This document shows, piece by piece, positions 1-8,584 of a stretch of 45,882 bases of DNA. The stretch's first letter is position 1. Each line of letters opens with the position of its first letter. The notes beneath the pieces are model-generated. The model was given only the letters and a program-made list of their open reading frames with translations. It made no database searches and was not told where the DNA came from. The DNA comes from UBA9676 sp036522155. Lineage in GTDB: Bacteria; Actinomycetota; Actinomycetes; Streptosporangiales; Streptosporangiaceae. The position numbers and the translations under genes were made by a program. Where the stretch lies: the NCBI GenBank assembly GCA_036522155.1, contig DATDGI010000445.1, forward strand, positions 1 to 45,882. The letters run 5' to 3'.

Positions 1-2727
1 GGGCTGCGGCTGCCCCCGCCGCTGTCCGAGGCCGGGGCGCAAGCCGAGCTGCGCCGGCTGGCATCCCAGAACACCGTTCTGACCTCGATGATCGGGCTCG
101 GCTACCACCCGACGATCACCCCGGCGGTGATCCGCAGGAACGTGCTGGAGAACCCGGGCTGGTACACCGCCTACACGCCCTACCAGCCGGAGATCTCGCA
201 GGGCCGGCTGGAGGCGCTGCTCAACTTCCAGACCATGGTCGAGGACCTGACCGCGCTGCCGGTGGCCGGTGCCTCGCTGCTGGACGAGGCGACCGCCGCG
301 GCCGAGGCGATGACACTGTCCCGGCGGGCGGCCGGGAAGGGCACCATCTTCCTGGCCGACGCCGACTGCCTGCCGCAGACGCTGGCGGTGCTGGCCACCC
401 GGGCCGAGCCGCTCGGCATCGAGCTGGTGGTCGCCCCGGTCACCGCGGACCTGGTGGCCGCGCAGCCGGCCGGTGAGCTGTTCGGCGTGCTGCTGCCCTA
501 TCCAGGTGCCAGCGGCGCGATCACCGACCCGCGGCCGGTCATCGCCGCCGCGGCCGGCCACGGAGCGCTGGTCACGATGGCCGCCGACCTGCTCGCGCTG
601 ACCCTGCTCACCCCACCCGGGGAACTGGGTGCGGACATCGCGATCGGCACCACCCAGCGGTTCGGGGTGCCGATGGGGTACGGCGGGCCGCACGCCGCCT
701 ACATCTCGGTCCGGGAGGACCTGCGCCGGCAGCTGCCGGGCCGGCTGGTGGGGGTGTCGGTGGACGCCGACGGCGACCCGGCCTACCGGCTCGCCCTGCA
801 GGCCAGGGAACAGCACATCCGCCGGGAGAAGGCGACGAGCAACATCTGCACCGCTCAGGTGCTGCTGGCGGTCATCGCCGGCCTGTACGCGGCCTACCAC
901 GGCCCGGACGGCCTGGCCGCGATCGCCCGCCAGGTGCACGCGCGTACTACCGCCCTGGCCGCCACCTTGCGCGCACTGGGTGCCAGGGTGGAGCACGGCG
1001 AGTTCTTCGACACCGTCCGGGTGACCGGCCTGCCCGGCGGCGGCGCGGCCGCGGCCGGACGGGCCCGCCAGGCCGGCTACAACGTCTACCTGGCTGACCC
1101 CGCCACCGTGCAGGCCGCCTGCGACGAGACGACCACCGGCGAGCACGTGCGCGAGGTGGCTGCCGCCCTGGCCGGCCGGCCCGCCGCCGAGGTCACCGTG
1201 GCTGGGGCCGCGGACGCGCTCCCGGCCGGGCTGCTGCGCACCTCGGTCTACCTCACCCATCCGGTCTTCCACCAGCACCACAGCGAGACCGCGATGCTGC
1301 GCTACCTGCGGCGGCTGTCCGACTACGACATCGCGCTCGACCGGTCGATGATCCCGCTCGGCTCGTGCACCATGAAGCTCAACGCGGCCGCCGAGATGGA
1401 GGCCATCACCTGGCCGGAGTTCGCCGGCCTGCACCCGTTCGCCCCGGCCGATCAGGCCCGTGGCTACGCCGAGCTGATCGGCAGCCTGGCCTCGTGGCTG
1501 ACCGAGATCACCGGCTACGACGCGGTGTCGCTGCAGCCCAACGCCGGCTCCCAGGGCGAGCTGGCCGGCTTGCTCGCCATCCGCCACTACCACGCCGCCC
1601 GTGGCGACGCCGCGCGGGACGTGTGCCTGATCCCGGAGTCCGCGCACGGCACGAACGCGGCCAGCGCGGTGCTGGCCGGGCTGCGGGTGACCGTGGTCAA
1701 GTGCGGCGGTGACGGCGCCATCGACCTGACCGCGCTGCGCTCCAGCCTGGCGGCACACGAGGGGCACGTGGCCGGCATCATGCTGACCTACCCGTCCACC
1801 AACGGGGTGTTCGAGGAGACGATCACCGAGATCTGCGCGCTCGTGCACGACGCGGGCGGCCAGGTCTACGTGGACGGTGCCAACCTCAACGCGCTGGTGG
1901 GGATCGCCCGGCCGGGCCGGTTCGGTGCCGACGTGTCCCACCTCAACCTGCACAAGACGTTCTGCATCCCGCACGGTGGCGGCGGGCCGGGCGTCGGCCC
2001 GGTGGCGGTGGCCGCCCACCTCGCGCCCTACCTGCCCGCCGCCTACGTGCCCGGCGCGGACGGGACCGGCCTGGCCGGCAGCGGCACCGGCCCCGTCGCC
2101 GCCGCGCCCTACGGGTCGGCCGGCATCCTGCCGATCTCGTGGGCGTACATCGCGATGATGGGCCCGGACGGGCTGCGCCGGGCCACCGGCACCGCCATTC
2201 TGGCCGCCAACTACCTGGCCAAACGGCTCTCGCCGCACTACCCCGTGCTCTACACCGGGCGGGGCGGGCTGGTCGCCCACGAGTGCATCGTGGACCTGCG
2301 CGAGATCACCAAGGACACCGGGGTGACCGGGGAGGATGTGGCCAAGCGGCTGATCGACTACGGGTTCCACGCGCCGACGATGTCGTTCCCGGTGGCGGGC
2401 ACGCTCATGATCGAGCCGACCGAGAGCGAGAACCTGGCCGAGCTCGACCGGTTCTGCGACGCGATGATCGCCATCCGGGCCGAGATCGCGCGGGTGGCCT
2501 CCGGCGAATACGACAGCACCGACAACCCGCTCCGCAACGCCCCGCACACGGCCTCGATGCTGCTGGTCAGCGACTGGAAGCACAGCTACGAGCGGGAGCA
2601 GGCCGCCTACCCGGTGCCGATGGACCGCCGGGCCAAGTACTGGCCGCCGGTCCGCCGGATCGACTCGGCCTACGGCGACCGGCACCTGGTCTGCGCCTGC
2701 CCGCCGCCCGCCGCCTTCGCCGACTGA
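1..2727 (+). CDS. gcvP: Glycine dehydrogenase (glycine cleavage P-protein), 5' end outside window
   Basis: PLP-dependent decarboxylase of the glycine cleavage system: it decarboxylates glycine and passes the aminomethyl group to lipoylated H-protein in the cytosol. The frame is open from base 1, and residues before the first ATG (position 88) already match the family (ELRRLASQN, then SMIGLGYH), so the true start lies upstream. The window holds 908 codons of a protein usually about 950 long, so roughly 45-60 residues are missing. Family signatures seen are NPGWYTAYTPYQPEISQGRL, the glycine-rich P-loop-like TGEHV region, GSCTMKLNA at the start of the C-terminal half, and the PLP lysine in HLNLHKTF (codon 1954-1956). 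N- and C-terminal halves are fused, as in most bacteria other than Bacillus-type split P-proteins. A HAD gene follows after 2 nt. No gcvT or gcvH is in the window. Confidence 0.97.
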   Translation, partial: GLRLPPPLSEAGAQAELRRLASQNTVLTSMIGLGYHPTITPAVIRRNVLENPGWYTAYTPYQPEISQGRLEALLNFQTMVEDLTALPVAGASLLDEATAAAEAMTLSRRAAGKGTIFLADADCLPQTLAVLATRAEPLGIELVVAPVTADLVAAQPAGELFGVLLPYPGASGAITDPRPVIAAAAGHGALVTMAADLLALTLLTPPGELGADIAIGTTQRFGVPMGYGGPHAAYISVREDLRRQLPGRLVGVSVDADGDPAYRLALQAREQHIRREKATSNICTAQVLLAVIAGLYAAYHGPDGLAAIARQVHARTTALAATLRALGARVEHGEFFDTVRVTGLPGGGAAAAGRARQAGYNVYLADPATVQAACDETTTGEHVREVAAALAGRPAAEVTVAGAADALPAGLLRTSVYLTHPVFHQHHSETAMLRYLRRLSDYDIALDRSMIPLGSCTMKLNAAAEMEAITWPEFAGLHPFAPADQARGYAELIGSLASWLTEITGYDAVSLQPNAGSQGELAGLLAIRHYHAARGDAARDVCLIPESAHGTNAASAVLAGLRVTVVKCGGDGAIDLTALRSSLAAHEGHVAGIMLTYPSTNGVFEETITEICALVHDAGGQVYVDGANLNALVGIARPGRFGADVSHLNLHKTFCIPHGGGGPGVGPVAVAAHLAPYLPAAYVPGADGTGLAGSGTGPVAAAPYGSAGILPISWAYIAMMGPDGLRRATGTAILAANYLAKRLSPHYPVLYTGRGGLVAHECIVDLREITKDTGVTGEDVAKRLIDYGFHAPTMSFPVAGTLMIEPTESENLAELDRFCDAMIAIRAEIARVASGEYDSTDNPLRNAPHTASMLLVSDWKHSYEREQAAYPVPMDRRAKYWPPVRRIDSAYGDRHLVCACPPPAAFAD

Positions 2728-2729
2728 CC

Positions 2730-3365
2730 GTGCCCCGGCCGCCGATCACCACCGTCGTCTTCGACCTCGGCGGGGTGCTCATCGACTGGGACCCGCGGCA
2801 CCTGTACCGGCAGCTGTTCGCCGACCCGGCGCAGATGGAGGAGTTCCTGGCCCGCGTCTGCACGCCGGACTGGCACCACGCCCACGACCTGGGCGAGGAC
2901 ACCGCCGCCTCCTGCCGCCGCCTGGCCAGCCGGTACCCGGACCAGCGGGAGATGATCATGGCCTGGGCCGAGCGCGGCGAGGACATGATCCGGGGCCAGT
3001 TCGACGAGACCGTGGCCGTGCTGGCGAAACTGCGCGCGGCCGGGGTGCCCTGCCTGGCGCTCAGCAACATGGAGGCGGAGACCTTCCCCCTCCGGCGGGC
3101 CAGGTTCGCGTTCCTGGACTGGTTCGACGGCTGCGTCATCTCCGGCATCGAGGGCGTGGCCAAGCCCGACCGGCGGATCTTCGAGATCCTGCTGCGCCGG
3201 TACCGGCTCGCGCCCGCCGCGACCCTGTTCATCGACGACGCACCGCCGAACGTGGCCGCCGCCCGTGAGCTCGGCCTGCACGCGCTGCACTACACCTCGG
3301 CCGGCGCGCTGCGGCGGGAGCTGCGCTCGCTCGGCTTCGCCGTTGCTGACGGCATCCGCGCATAG
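2730..3365 (+). CDS. HAD superfamily hydrolase (YihX-like, subfamily IA)
   Basis: Predicted cytosolic phosphatase of 211 residues with a GTG start 2 nt after the gcvP stop; the frame extends further upstream but only antisense-like inside gcvP. HAD motif I is FDLGGVLIDWD near residues 11-21 (nucleophile D12). Motif II is the serine in LALSNME, motif III the lysine in GVAKPDRRIFEILL, and motif IV the acidic pair in FIDDAPPN. The second Asp of the usual DxD is glycine, as in the YihX/epoxide-hydrolase-N-like group, members of which still dephosphorylate sugar phosphates. Tight spacing suggests cotranscription with gcvP. Substrate is unknown; a small sugar phosphate is possible by family only. 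Confidence 0.85.
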   Translation: MPRPPITTVVFDLGGVLIDWDPRHLYRQLFADPAQMEEFLARVCTPDWHHAHDLGEDTAASCRRLASRYPDQREMIMAWAERGEDMIRGQFDETVAVLAKLRAAGVPCLALSNMEAETFPLRRARFAFLDWFDGCVISGIEGVAKPDRRIFEILLRRYRLAPAATLFIDDAPPNVAAARELGLHALHYTSAGALRRELRSLGFAVADGIRA

Positions 3366-3374
3366 AGTTGCTGC

Positions 3375-5462
3375 GTGGCAGATCCGCATGGCTACCGGCC
3401 CTCGCCCGGCTCGGTTCCCGAGTCGCCTGGGGTCTACCGGTTCCGTGACGGTCATGGCCGGGTCATCTACGTCGGCAAGGCCAAGAACCTGCGGGCCCGG
3501 CTCAGCTCGTACTTCGCCGACTTCGCCTCGCTGCACCCGCGGACCCAGTCGATGCTCACCTCGGCGGCCGGGGTGGACTGGACCGTGGTCGCCACCGAAG
3601 TCGAGGCCCTGCAGCTGGAGTACTCCTGGATCAAGGAGTTCGACCCCCGGTTCAACGTCCGCTACCGGGACGACAAGAGCTACCCCTACCTCGCGGTCAC
3701 CCTGGACGAGCAGTACCCGCGGGTGATGGTGATGCGGGGCGCCCGGCGGCGCGGGACCCGCTACTTCGGGCCGTATTCGCACGCCTGGGCGATCAGGGAG
3801 ACGGTCGACACGCTGCTGCGGGTGTTCCCGGTCCGGACCTGCTCGGCCGGGGTGTTCAAGCGCGCCCGCCAGATCGGCCGGCCGTGCCTGCTCGGTTACA
3901 TCGGCAAGTGCTCCGCGCCCTGCGTGGAGCGGATCAGCGAGGCCGAGCACCGGCGGCTGGCCGAGGAGTTCTGCGACTTCATGGCCGGCCACACCGCGCG
4001 GTTCACCCGCAGGCTGGAGGCCGAGATGCGCGCCGCCGCGGCGGCGGAAGAGTTCGAGCGGGCGGCCCGGCTGCGGGACGACATCCAGGCGCTGGAACGG
4101 GCCCTGGAGAAGCAGGCCGTGGTGCTGCCCGACGGCACCGACTGTGACGTCATCGCCCTGGCCGGCGACCAGCTTGAGGCGGCCGTGCAGGTCTTCTACG
4201 TGCGCGGGGGCCGGGTCCGCGGCCAGCGCGGCTGGGTGGTGGACAAGGTGGAGGACGTGACCGACGGTGAGCTCGTCGAGCACTTCCTGAGCCAGGTCTA
4301 CGGGGCGGACAGCCCCGGCGCCGGTGACAGCCAGAGCGGCGGCACCGGCCAGAGCGGCGGCGCCGGCGGGGACGGGCGGGCGGCCCCCCGGCTGGCCGGC
4401 ACCGGGGCGCGGGATCCAGGCGCCAGGGACCGCGGCACCGACCCGGGTGGGGGGCCGGCCGTGCCGCGCGAGGTGCTGGTGCCGGTGCTGCCGCCCGGCG
4501 CCGGGGCGGTGGAGGAATGGCTGGCCGCCCGCCGCGGCGGCCGGGTCAGCCTGCGGGTGCCGCGCCGGGGCGACAAGCGGTCCCTGCTCGACACCGTGGC
4601 GCGGAACGCGGCCGAATCCCTGGCCCTGCACAAGACCAAGCGGGCCAGCGACCTGACCACCCGCAGCCTGGCCCTGAACGAGATCCAGCAGGCACTTGGG
4701 CTCGACCAGGCGCCGCTGCGGATCGAGTGCTACGACGTGTCCAACCTGCAGGGCACTCACGTGGTCGCGAGCATGGTGGTGTTCGAGGACGGGCTGGCCC
4801 GCAAGAGCGAATACCGCCGGTTCAGCATCAAGGGGACCGGCGGCGAGGGCGACGTCGCTTCGGTGCACGAAGTGATCACCCGCCGGTTCCGGCGGTACCT
4901 GGAGGAGCGGGAGAGCACCGGCGAACTCGACGTGCTGGGTGATCCCGCGATCATCCCGGGCGAGGATGACATCCGCCAGCGCAAGTTTGCCTACCCACCT
5001 AACCTGGTGGTGATCGACGGCGGCCCGGCCCAGGTGGCGGCGGCCGCGTCGGCACTGGCCGGGCTGGGGATCGACGACATCGCGGTCTGCGGGCTGGCCA
5101 AGCGGCTGGAGGAGGTCTGGCTGCCCGGTGAGGACATGCCCGTCATCCTGCCGCGCACCAGCGAGGGCCTGTACCTGCTGCAGCGGGTGCGGGATGAGGC
5201 GCACAGGTTCGCCATCACCTATCACCGGGCCAAGCGGTCGAAGGCGCTGGCCGTGAGCGAGCTGGACAGCGTCCCGGGCCTGGGCCCGGCCCGGCGGGCT
5301 ACGCTGCTACGACATTTCGGCTCGGTGCGGCGGGTGGCGGCGGCCACGCCGGCCGAGCTGGCGCAGGTGCCCGGGATCGGGCCCAGCCTGGCCGAGGCGG
5401 TGCTGACCGCACTGCGGCCCGATCAGCCCGGCGCCGGGGTGACCGGCCAGGGGGGATCATGA
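3375..5462 (+). CDS. uvrC: UvrABC excinuclease subunit C
   Basis: Makes both incisions in nucleotide excision repair after UvrAB loads damage. 695 residues from a GTG 9 nt after the HAD gene. In order: GIY-YIG nuclease (GVY at 19-21, IYVGKAKNL at 31-39), a cysteine cluster C156-x14-C171-x7-C179-x3-C183 matching the spacing end of the reported E. coli UvrC [4Fe-4S] ligands, a UVR helix pair (AAEEFERAARLRDDI) around 220, the RNase H-like 3' nuclease domain (VVIDGGPAQVAAA, CYDVSNLQG), and tandem helix-hairpin-helix motifs at the end (VPGLGPARRATLL, VPGIGPSLAEAV). A Gly/Ser/Arg-rich low-complexity insert sits at about residues 313-365, between the UVR and RNase H parts. It heads the conserved uvrC-rapZ-yvcK-whiA run. 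Confidence 0.97.
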   Translation: MADPHGYRPSPGSVPESPGVYRFRDGHGRVIYVGKAKNLRARLSSYFADFASLHPRTQSMLTSAAGVDWTVVATEVEALQLEYSWIKEFDPRFNVRYRDDKSYPYLAVTLDEQYPRVMVMRGARRRGTRYFGPYSHAWAIRETVDTLLRVFPVRTCSAGVFKRARQIGRPCLLGYIGKCSAPCVERISEAEHRRLAEEFCDFMAGHTARFTRRLEAEMRAAAAAEEFERAARLRDDIQALERALEKQAVVLPDGTDCDVIALAGDQLEAAVQVFYVRGGRVRGQRGWVVDKVEDVTDGELVEHFLSQVYGADSPGAGDSQSGGTGQSGGAGGDGRAAPRLAGTGARDPGARDRGTDPGGGPAVPREVLVPVLPPGAGAVEEWLAARRGGRVSLRVPRRGDKRSLLDTVARNAAESLALHKTKRASDLTTRSLALNEIQQALGLDQAPLRIECYDVSNLQGTHVVASMVVFEDGLARKSEYRRFSIKGTGGEGDVASVHEVITRRFRRYLEERESTGELDVLGDPAIIPGEDDIRQRKFAYPPNLVVIDGGPAQVAAAASALAGLGIDDIAVCGLAKRLEEVWLPGEDMPVILPRTSEGLYLLQRVRDEAHRFAITYHRAKRSKALAVSELDSVPGLGPARRATLLRHFGSVRRVAAATPAELAQVPGIGPSLAEAVLTALRPDQPGAGVTGQGGS

Positions 5463-5481
5463 CCAGCGGGGGGACAGCAGG

Positions 5482-6474
5482 ATGGAACGCAGGGTAGCGG
5501 GAGATGGCCGGCCCGGTCCCGGCCGCGGCGACCAGGAGCCGGGCAAGAGCACAGCGGATACCGGTGAGTGGGACATAGGTGATCCAGCCACAAGCGACGC
5601 GGGTGCAGGCGCGCAGGTGACCGACATCGTCATCATCACCGGGATGTCGGGCGCGGGCCGCAGCACGGCGGCCAAGACGCTCGAGGATCTCGACTGGTTC
5701 GTGATCGACAACCTGCCGCCCGGGCTGCTGCCCACCATGATCAACCTGGCCCGGCGGGCCAAGGGCGCACTGCCCCGGATCGCGGCCGTGATGGACGTGC
5801 GCAGCCGCGCCTTCTCCAGTGATCTCCAGTCCGCGATCACCGAGCTGGCCACCCGCGGGGTCCGGCCGCGGGTGGTGTTCCTGGAGGCGGCGGACGACAC
5901 GCTGGTCCGCCGGTTCGAGAACGTCCGCCGCCCGCACCCGCTGCAGGAGGACGGCCGGGTGGTGGAGGGGATCGCGGCCGAACGCGAGCTCCTGCGGGCG
6001 GTGCGCGGCGAAGCGGACCTGGTGCTGGACACATCCGCGCTGAACGTGCACGAACTGCGGGCCCGGCTGCAGGACTTCTTCGGCGCGGGCACGGCGGCGC
6101 TGCCGCGGGTGAGCGTGGTCTCGTTCGGTTACAAGTACGGGCTGCCGGTGGACGCCGACCTGGTCGCGGACTGCCGTTTCCTGCCCAACCCCCGCTGGAT
6201 CGAGTCGCTGGCCCCGCTGACCGGCCAGGATCCGCGGGTCAGGGAGTACGTGCTCGGCCAGCTCGGGGCGGCCGAGTTCCTGGACGCCTACCTGGCGGCG
6301 CTGCGGGTGATCCTGGCCGGCTATGAACGGCAGGGGAAGCAGTACGTGACCCTGGCGATCGGCTGCACCGGCGGCAAGCACCGCAGCGTGGCCATGGCCG
6401 AGCAGATCGCCGAGCGGCTGGAGGAGACCGGGCTGCGCATTCAGATGGTGCACCGCGATCTGGGGCGCGAGTGA
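5482..6474 (+). CDS. rapZ: RapZ-family RNase adapter / nucleotide-binding protein
   Basis: Homologue of RapZ (YvcJ), which in E. coli senses glucosamine-6-phosphate and steers RNase E to the sRNA GlmZ; in actinobacteria the role is not settled. 330 residues from ATG 5482. Walker A is GMSGAGRST (54-62) with Arg in place of the usual Lys, which I recall as typical of actinobacterial members. The C-terminal domain carries VSFGYKYG and the family signature GCTGGKHRSVAMAEQIAERL. The first ~45 residues are a low-complexity extension, so GTG 5617 (VTDIVIITG) is an alternative start. ATG 5482 is favoured only by a G-rich stretch 8-12 nt upstream. Its stop overlaps the yvcK start (GTGA), indicating translational coupling. 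Confidence 0.93.
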   Translation: MERRVAGDGRPGPGRGDQEPGKSTADTGEWDIGDPATSDAGAGAQVTDIVIITGMSGAGRSTAAKTLEDLDWFVIDNLPPGLLPTMINLARRAKGALPRIAAVMDVRSRAFSSDLQSAITELATRGVRPRVVFLEAADDTLVRRFENVRRPHPLQEDGRVVEGIAAERELLRAVRGEADLVLDTSALNVHELRARLQDFFGAGTAALPRVSVVSFGYKYGLPVDADLVADCRFLPNPRWIESLAPLTGQDPRVREYVLGQLGAAEFLDAYLAALRVILAGYERQGKQYVTLAIGCTGGKHRSVAMAEQIAERLEETGLRIQMVHRDLGRE

Positions 6475-7475
6475 GCACAACTCAGGGTGACGTGGGGGTG
6501 GTCCCGGCCGTCCGCCCGCTGAACCCGCGGGTGGTCGCGCTCGGGGGCGGGCACGGGCTGTCCGCCTCCCTGTCCGCGCTGCGCCGGGTGACCCGCCAGC
6601 TCACCGCGATCGTCACGGTCGCCGATGACGGTGGCTCCAGCGGGGTGCTGCGCCGCGACTTCGGCGTCCTCCCGCCCGGCGACCTGCGGATGGCTCTGGC
6701 CGCCCTGTGCGGCGACGACGCCTGGGGGACCACCTGGAGCCGGGTGGTCCAGCACCGGTTCGCCAGCGGCACCGGGCTGGCCGGGCACGCGGTCGGCAAC
6801 GTGCTGATCGTCGCGCTCTGGGAGCTGCTGGGTGACAGCGTGCAGGGGCTGGACTGGGTCGGCCGGCTGCTCGGCGCGCACGGCCGGGTGCTGCCCATGG
6901 CCTCGCTCCCGCTGGACCTGATCGCCGAGGTCGAGGGCGCCGACCCGGCCCGGCCGGGCGAGATCGTCACCGTGCGGGGCCAGGCGGCCTGCGCGTCCAC
7001 CACCGGGCGGGTCAGGTCGGTCTCGCTGATCCCGGTCGACCCGCCCGCCTGCCCCGAAGCGGTCACCGCGATCCTGGAGGCCGACTGGGTGGTGCTGGGG
7101 CCCGGGTCCTGGTTCACCAGCGTCCTGCCGCACCTGCTGGTGCCGGAACTGGCCGAGGCGCTGATCGTCACCCGGGCCCGCCGCGTGGTGGCGCTCAACC
7201 TGGTGCCGCAAGCGGGCGAAACCGAGGGATTCTCGCCGCACACTCACCTGGAAGTGCTCGCCGACCACGCGCCGGACCTTACCGTGGACGTGGTGCTGGC
7301 CGACCGTGGCGCGGCAGGCGGGACGGCCGCGGAACTGGAGAAGGCGGCCGGGCTGCTCGGCGGCAGGCTCGTGCTGGCCGACCTGGCCATGCGGGATGGC
7401 TCACCGCGGCACGACCCGCGGCAGCTGGCGGGGGCCTACGCGGAAATCTTCGAGGGGGAGTACAGATGGCCATGA
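6471..7475 (+). CDS. yvcK: YvcK/CofD-like gluconeogenesis factor
   Basis: UDP-sugar-binding protein of the YvcK (CuvA) group, required for cell shape or wall homeostasis on gluconeogenic carbon in Bacillus and mycobacteria. 334 residues, GTG start overlapping the rapZ stop by 4 nt. The Rossmann-like N-terminus is VVALGGGHGLSASLSALRR, followed by VTVADDGGSSGVLRRDFG and PPGDLRMALAAL, which are the family's nucleotide-sugar site motifs; GPGSWFTSVLPHLLVP lies in the C-terminal half. It differs from true CofD (F420 synthesis) by gene context, being locked between rapZ and whiA. Its 3' end overlaps whiA by 10 nt, and the whiA ribosome site lies inside its last codons. Confidence 0.95.
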   Translation: MSTTQGDVGVVPAVRPLNPRVVALGGGHGLSASLSALRRVTRQLTAIVTVADDGGSSGVLRRDFGVLPPGDLRMALAALCGDDAWGTTWSRVVQHRFASGTGLAGHAVGNVLIVALWELLGDSVQGLDWVGRLLGAHGRVLPMASLPLDLIAEVEGADPARPGEIVTVRGQAACASTTGRVRSVSLIPVDPPACPEAVTAILEADWVVLGPGSWFTSVLPHLLVPELAEALIVTRARRVVALNLVPQAGETEGFSPHTHLEVLADHAPDLTVDVVLADRGAAGGTAAELEKAAGLLGGRLVLADLAMRDGSPRHDPRQLAGAYAEIFEGEYRWP

Positions 7476-8446
7476 CCGGCCTGGTAAAGGACGAACTGAG
7501 CCGTGTCACCGTGCTCAAGCCGTGCTGCCGCAAGGCAGAGGTGTCCACGCTGCTCCGCTTCGCCGGCGGGCTGCACCTGGCCAGCGGCCGGATCGTGGTG
7601 GAAGCCGAACTGGACACCGGCGCGGCGGCCCGCCGGCTGCGCAAGGATGTCGCCGAGGTCTTCGGCCACTCGTCCGAGCTGATCGTGCTTGCCCCCAGCG
7701 GGCTGCGGAAGGGGAACCGCTACCTGGTCCGGGTGCGCCGGGACGGGGAGAGCCTGGCCCGGCAGACCGGGCTGGTGGACAGCCACGGGCGGCCCGTCCG
7801 CGGCCTGCCGCGGCAGGTCGTGGCCGGCACCACCTGCGATTGCGAATCGGCGTGGCGGGGCGCCTTCCTGGCCCACGGCAGCCTGACCGGGCCGGGCCGG
7901 TCGATGGCGCTGGAGATCACCTGCCCCGGCCCGGAAGCGGCCCTGGCGCTGGTCGGGGCGGCCCGGCGGCTGAAGATCCACGCCAAGGCCCGCGAGGTGC
8001 GCGGCGTGGACCGGGTCGTGGTCAGGGACGGCGACGCGATCAGCGCCATGCTCACCCGGCTGGGCGCGCACGACAGCGTGCTCGCCTGGGAGGAGCGGCG
8101 GATGCGGCGGGAGGTGCGGGCGACCGCGAACCGGCTGGCCAACTTCGACGACGCCAACCTGCGCCGCAGTGCCCGGGCGGCGGTCGCGGCCGGGGCCCGG
8201 GTGGAACGGGCGCTGGAAATCCTCGGCCACGACGCACCCGAGCACCTGACCGTGGCGGGCCGGCTGCGGATCGAGCACCGGCAGGCCAGCCTGGAGGAAC
8301 TCGGCCAGCTGGCCGACCCGCCGCTGACCAAGGACGCGATCGCGGGCCGGATCAGGCGGCTGCTGGCCATGGCCGACAAGCGCGCCCGCGAGCTCAGCGT
8401 GCCCGGCACCGACGCCCACCTGACGCCCGAGATGCTCCTGCCCTGA
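7466..8446 (+). CDS. whiA: Sporulation/division transcription regulator WhiA
   Basis: DNA-binding regulator that in Streptomyces activates sporulation septation genes together with WhiB, and in other Gram-positives affects division and chromosome segregation. 326 residues from ATG 7466, with GGGGGAG 7 nt upstream; a second ATG at 7472 is possible. The N-terminus (residues about 20-210) is the degenerate LAGLIDADG homing-endonuclease fold (AEVSTLLRFAGGLHL; CDCESAWRGAFLAHGSL). The C-terminal helix-turn-helix is seen in QASLEELGQLADPPLTKDAIAGR. Ends ARELSVPGTDAHLTPEML. Followed by 138 nt without a gene, then the glycolytic operon. Confidence 0.96.
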   Translation: MAMTGLVKDELSRVTVLKPCCRKAEVSTLLRFAGGLHLASGRIVVEAELDTGAAARRLRKDVAEVFGHSSELIVLAPSGLRKGNRYLVRVRRDGESLARQTGLVDSHGRPVRGLPRQVVAGTTCDCESAWRGAFLAHGSLTGPGRSMALEITCPGPEAALALVGAARRLKIHAKAREVRGVDRVVVRDGDAISAMLTRLGAHDSVLAWEERRMRREVRATANRLANFDDANLRRSARAAVAAGARVERALEILGHDAPEHLTVAGRLRIEHRQASLEELGQLADPPLTKDAIAGRIRRLLAMADKRARELSVPGTDAHLTPEMLLP

Positions 8447-8494
8447 CCCGGCCGGCCACCCCCGTTACCCGGCGATCCAGCAGGCCAGCGAGGA

Positions 8495-8531
8495 TAGGGT
8501 GACGGGCCGCTGGGCACCCTTCAGGTAGGGT
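8495..8531 (+). promoter_or_regulatory. Candidate promoter elements for the gap-pgk-tpiA operon
   Basis: The 138 nt between whiA and gap contain two TAGGGT hexamers, at 8495-8500 and 8526-8531, both fitting the actinobacterial -10 pattern TANNNT. The first overlaps one arm of an imperfect hairpin (AGGGTG 8496-8501 with CACCCT 8515-8520), which could act as whiA attenuator or operator. No clear -35 is visible. The gap ribosome site GAGGAG is at 8571-8576. Assignment rests on motif match only. Confidence 0.3.
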
Positions 8532-8584
8532 CCTGCTCGGGGGATCCGGGCCAGGTCAGCCGATACCAATGAGGAGATCAAGCC

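Noticed and set aside
2670..5225. 851-codon minus-strand frame opposite uvrC
   Set aside because: Low-complexity Pro/Gly/Arg/His-rich translation with no family motif; the plus-strand uvrC is certain. Long antisense frames are an artefact of G/C at third positions.
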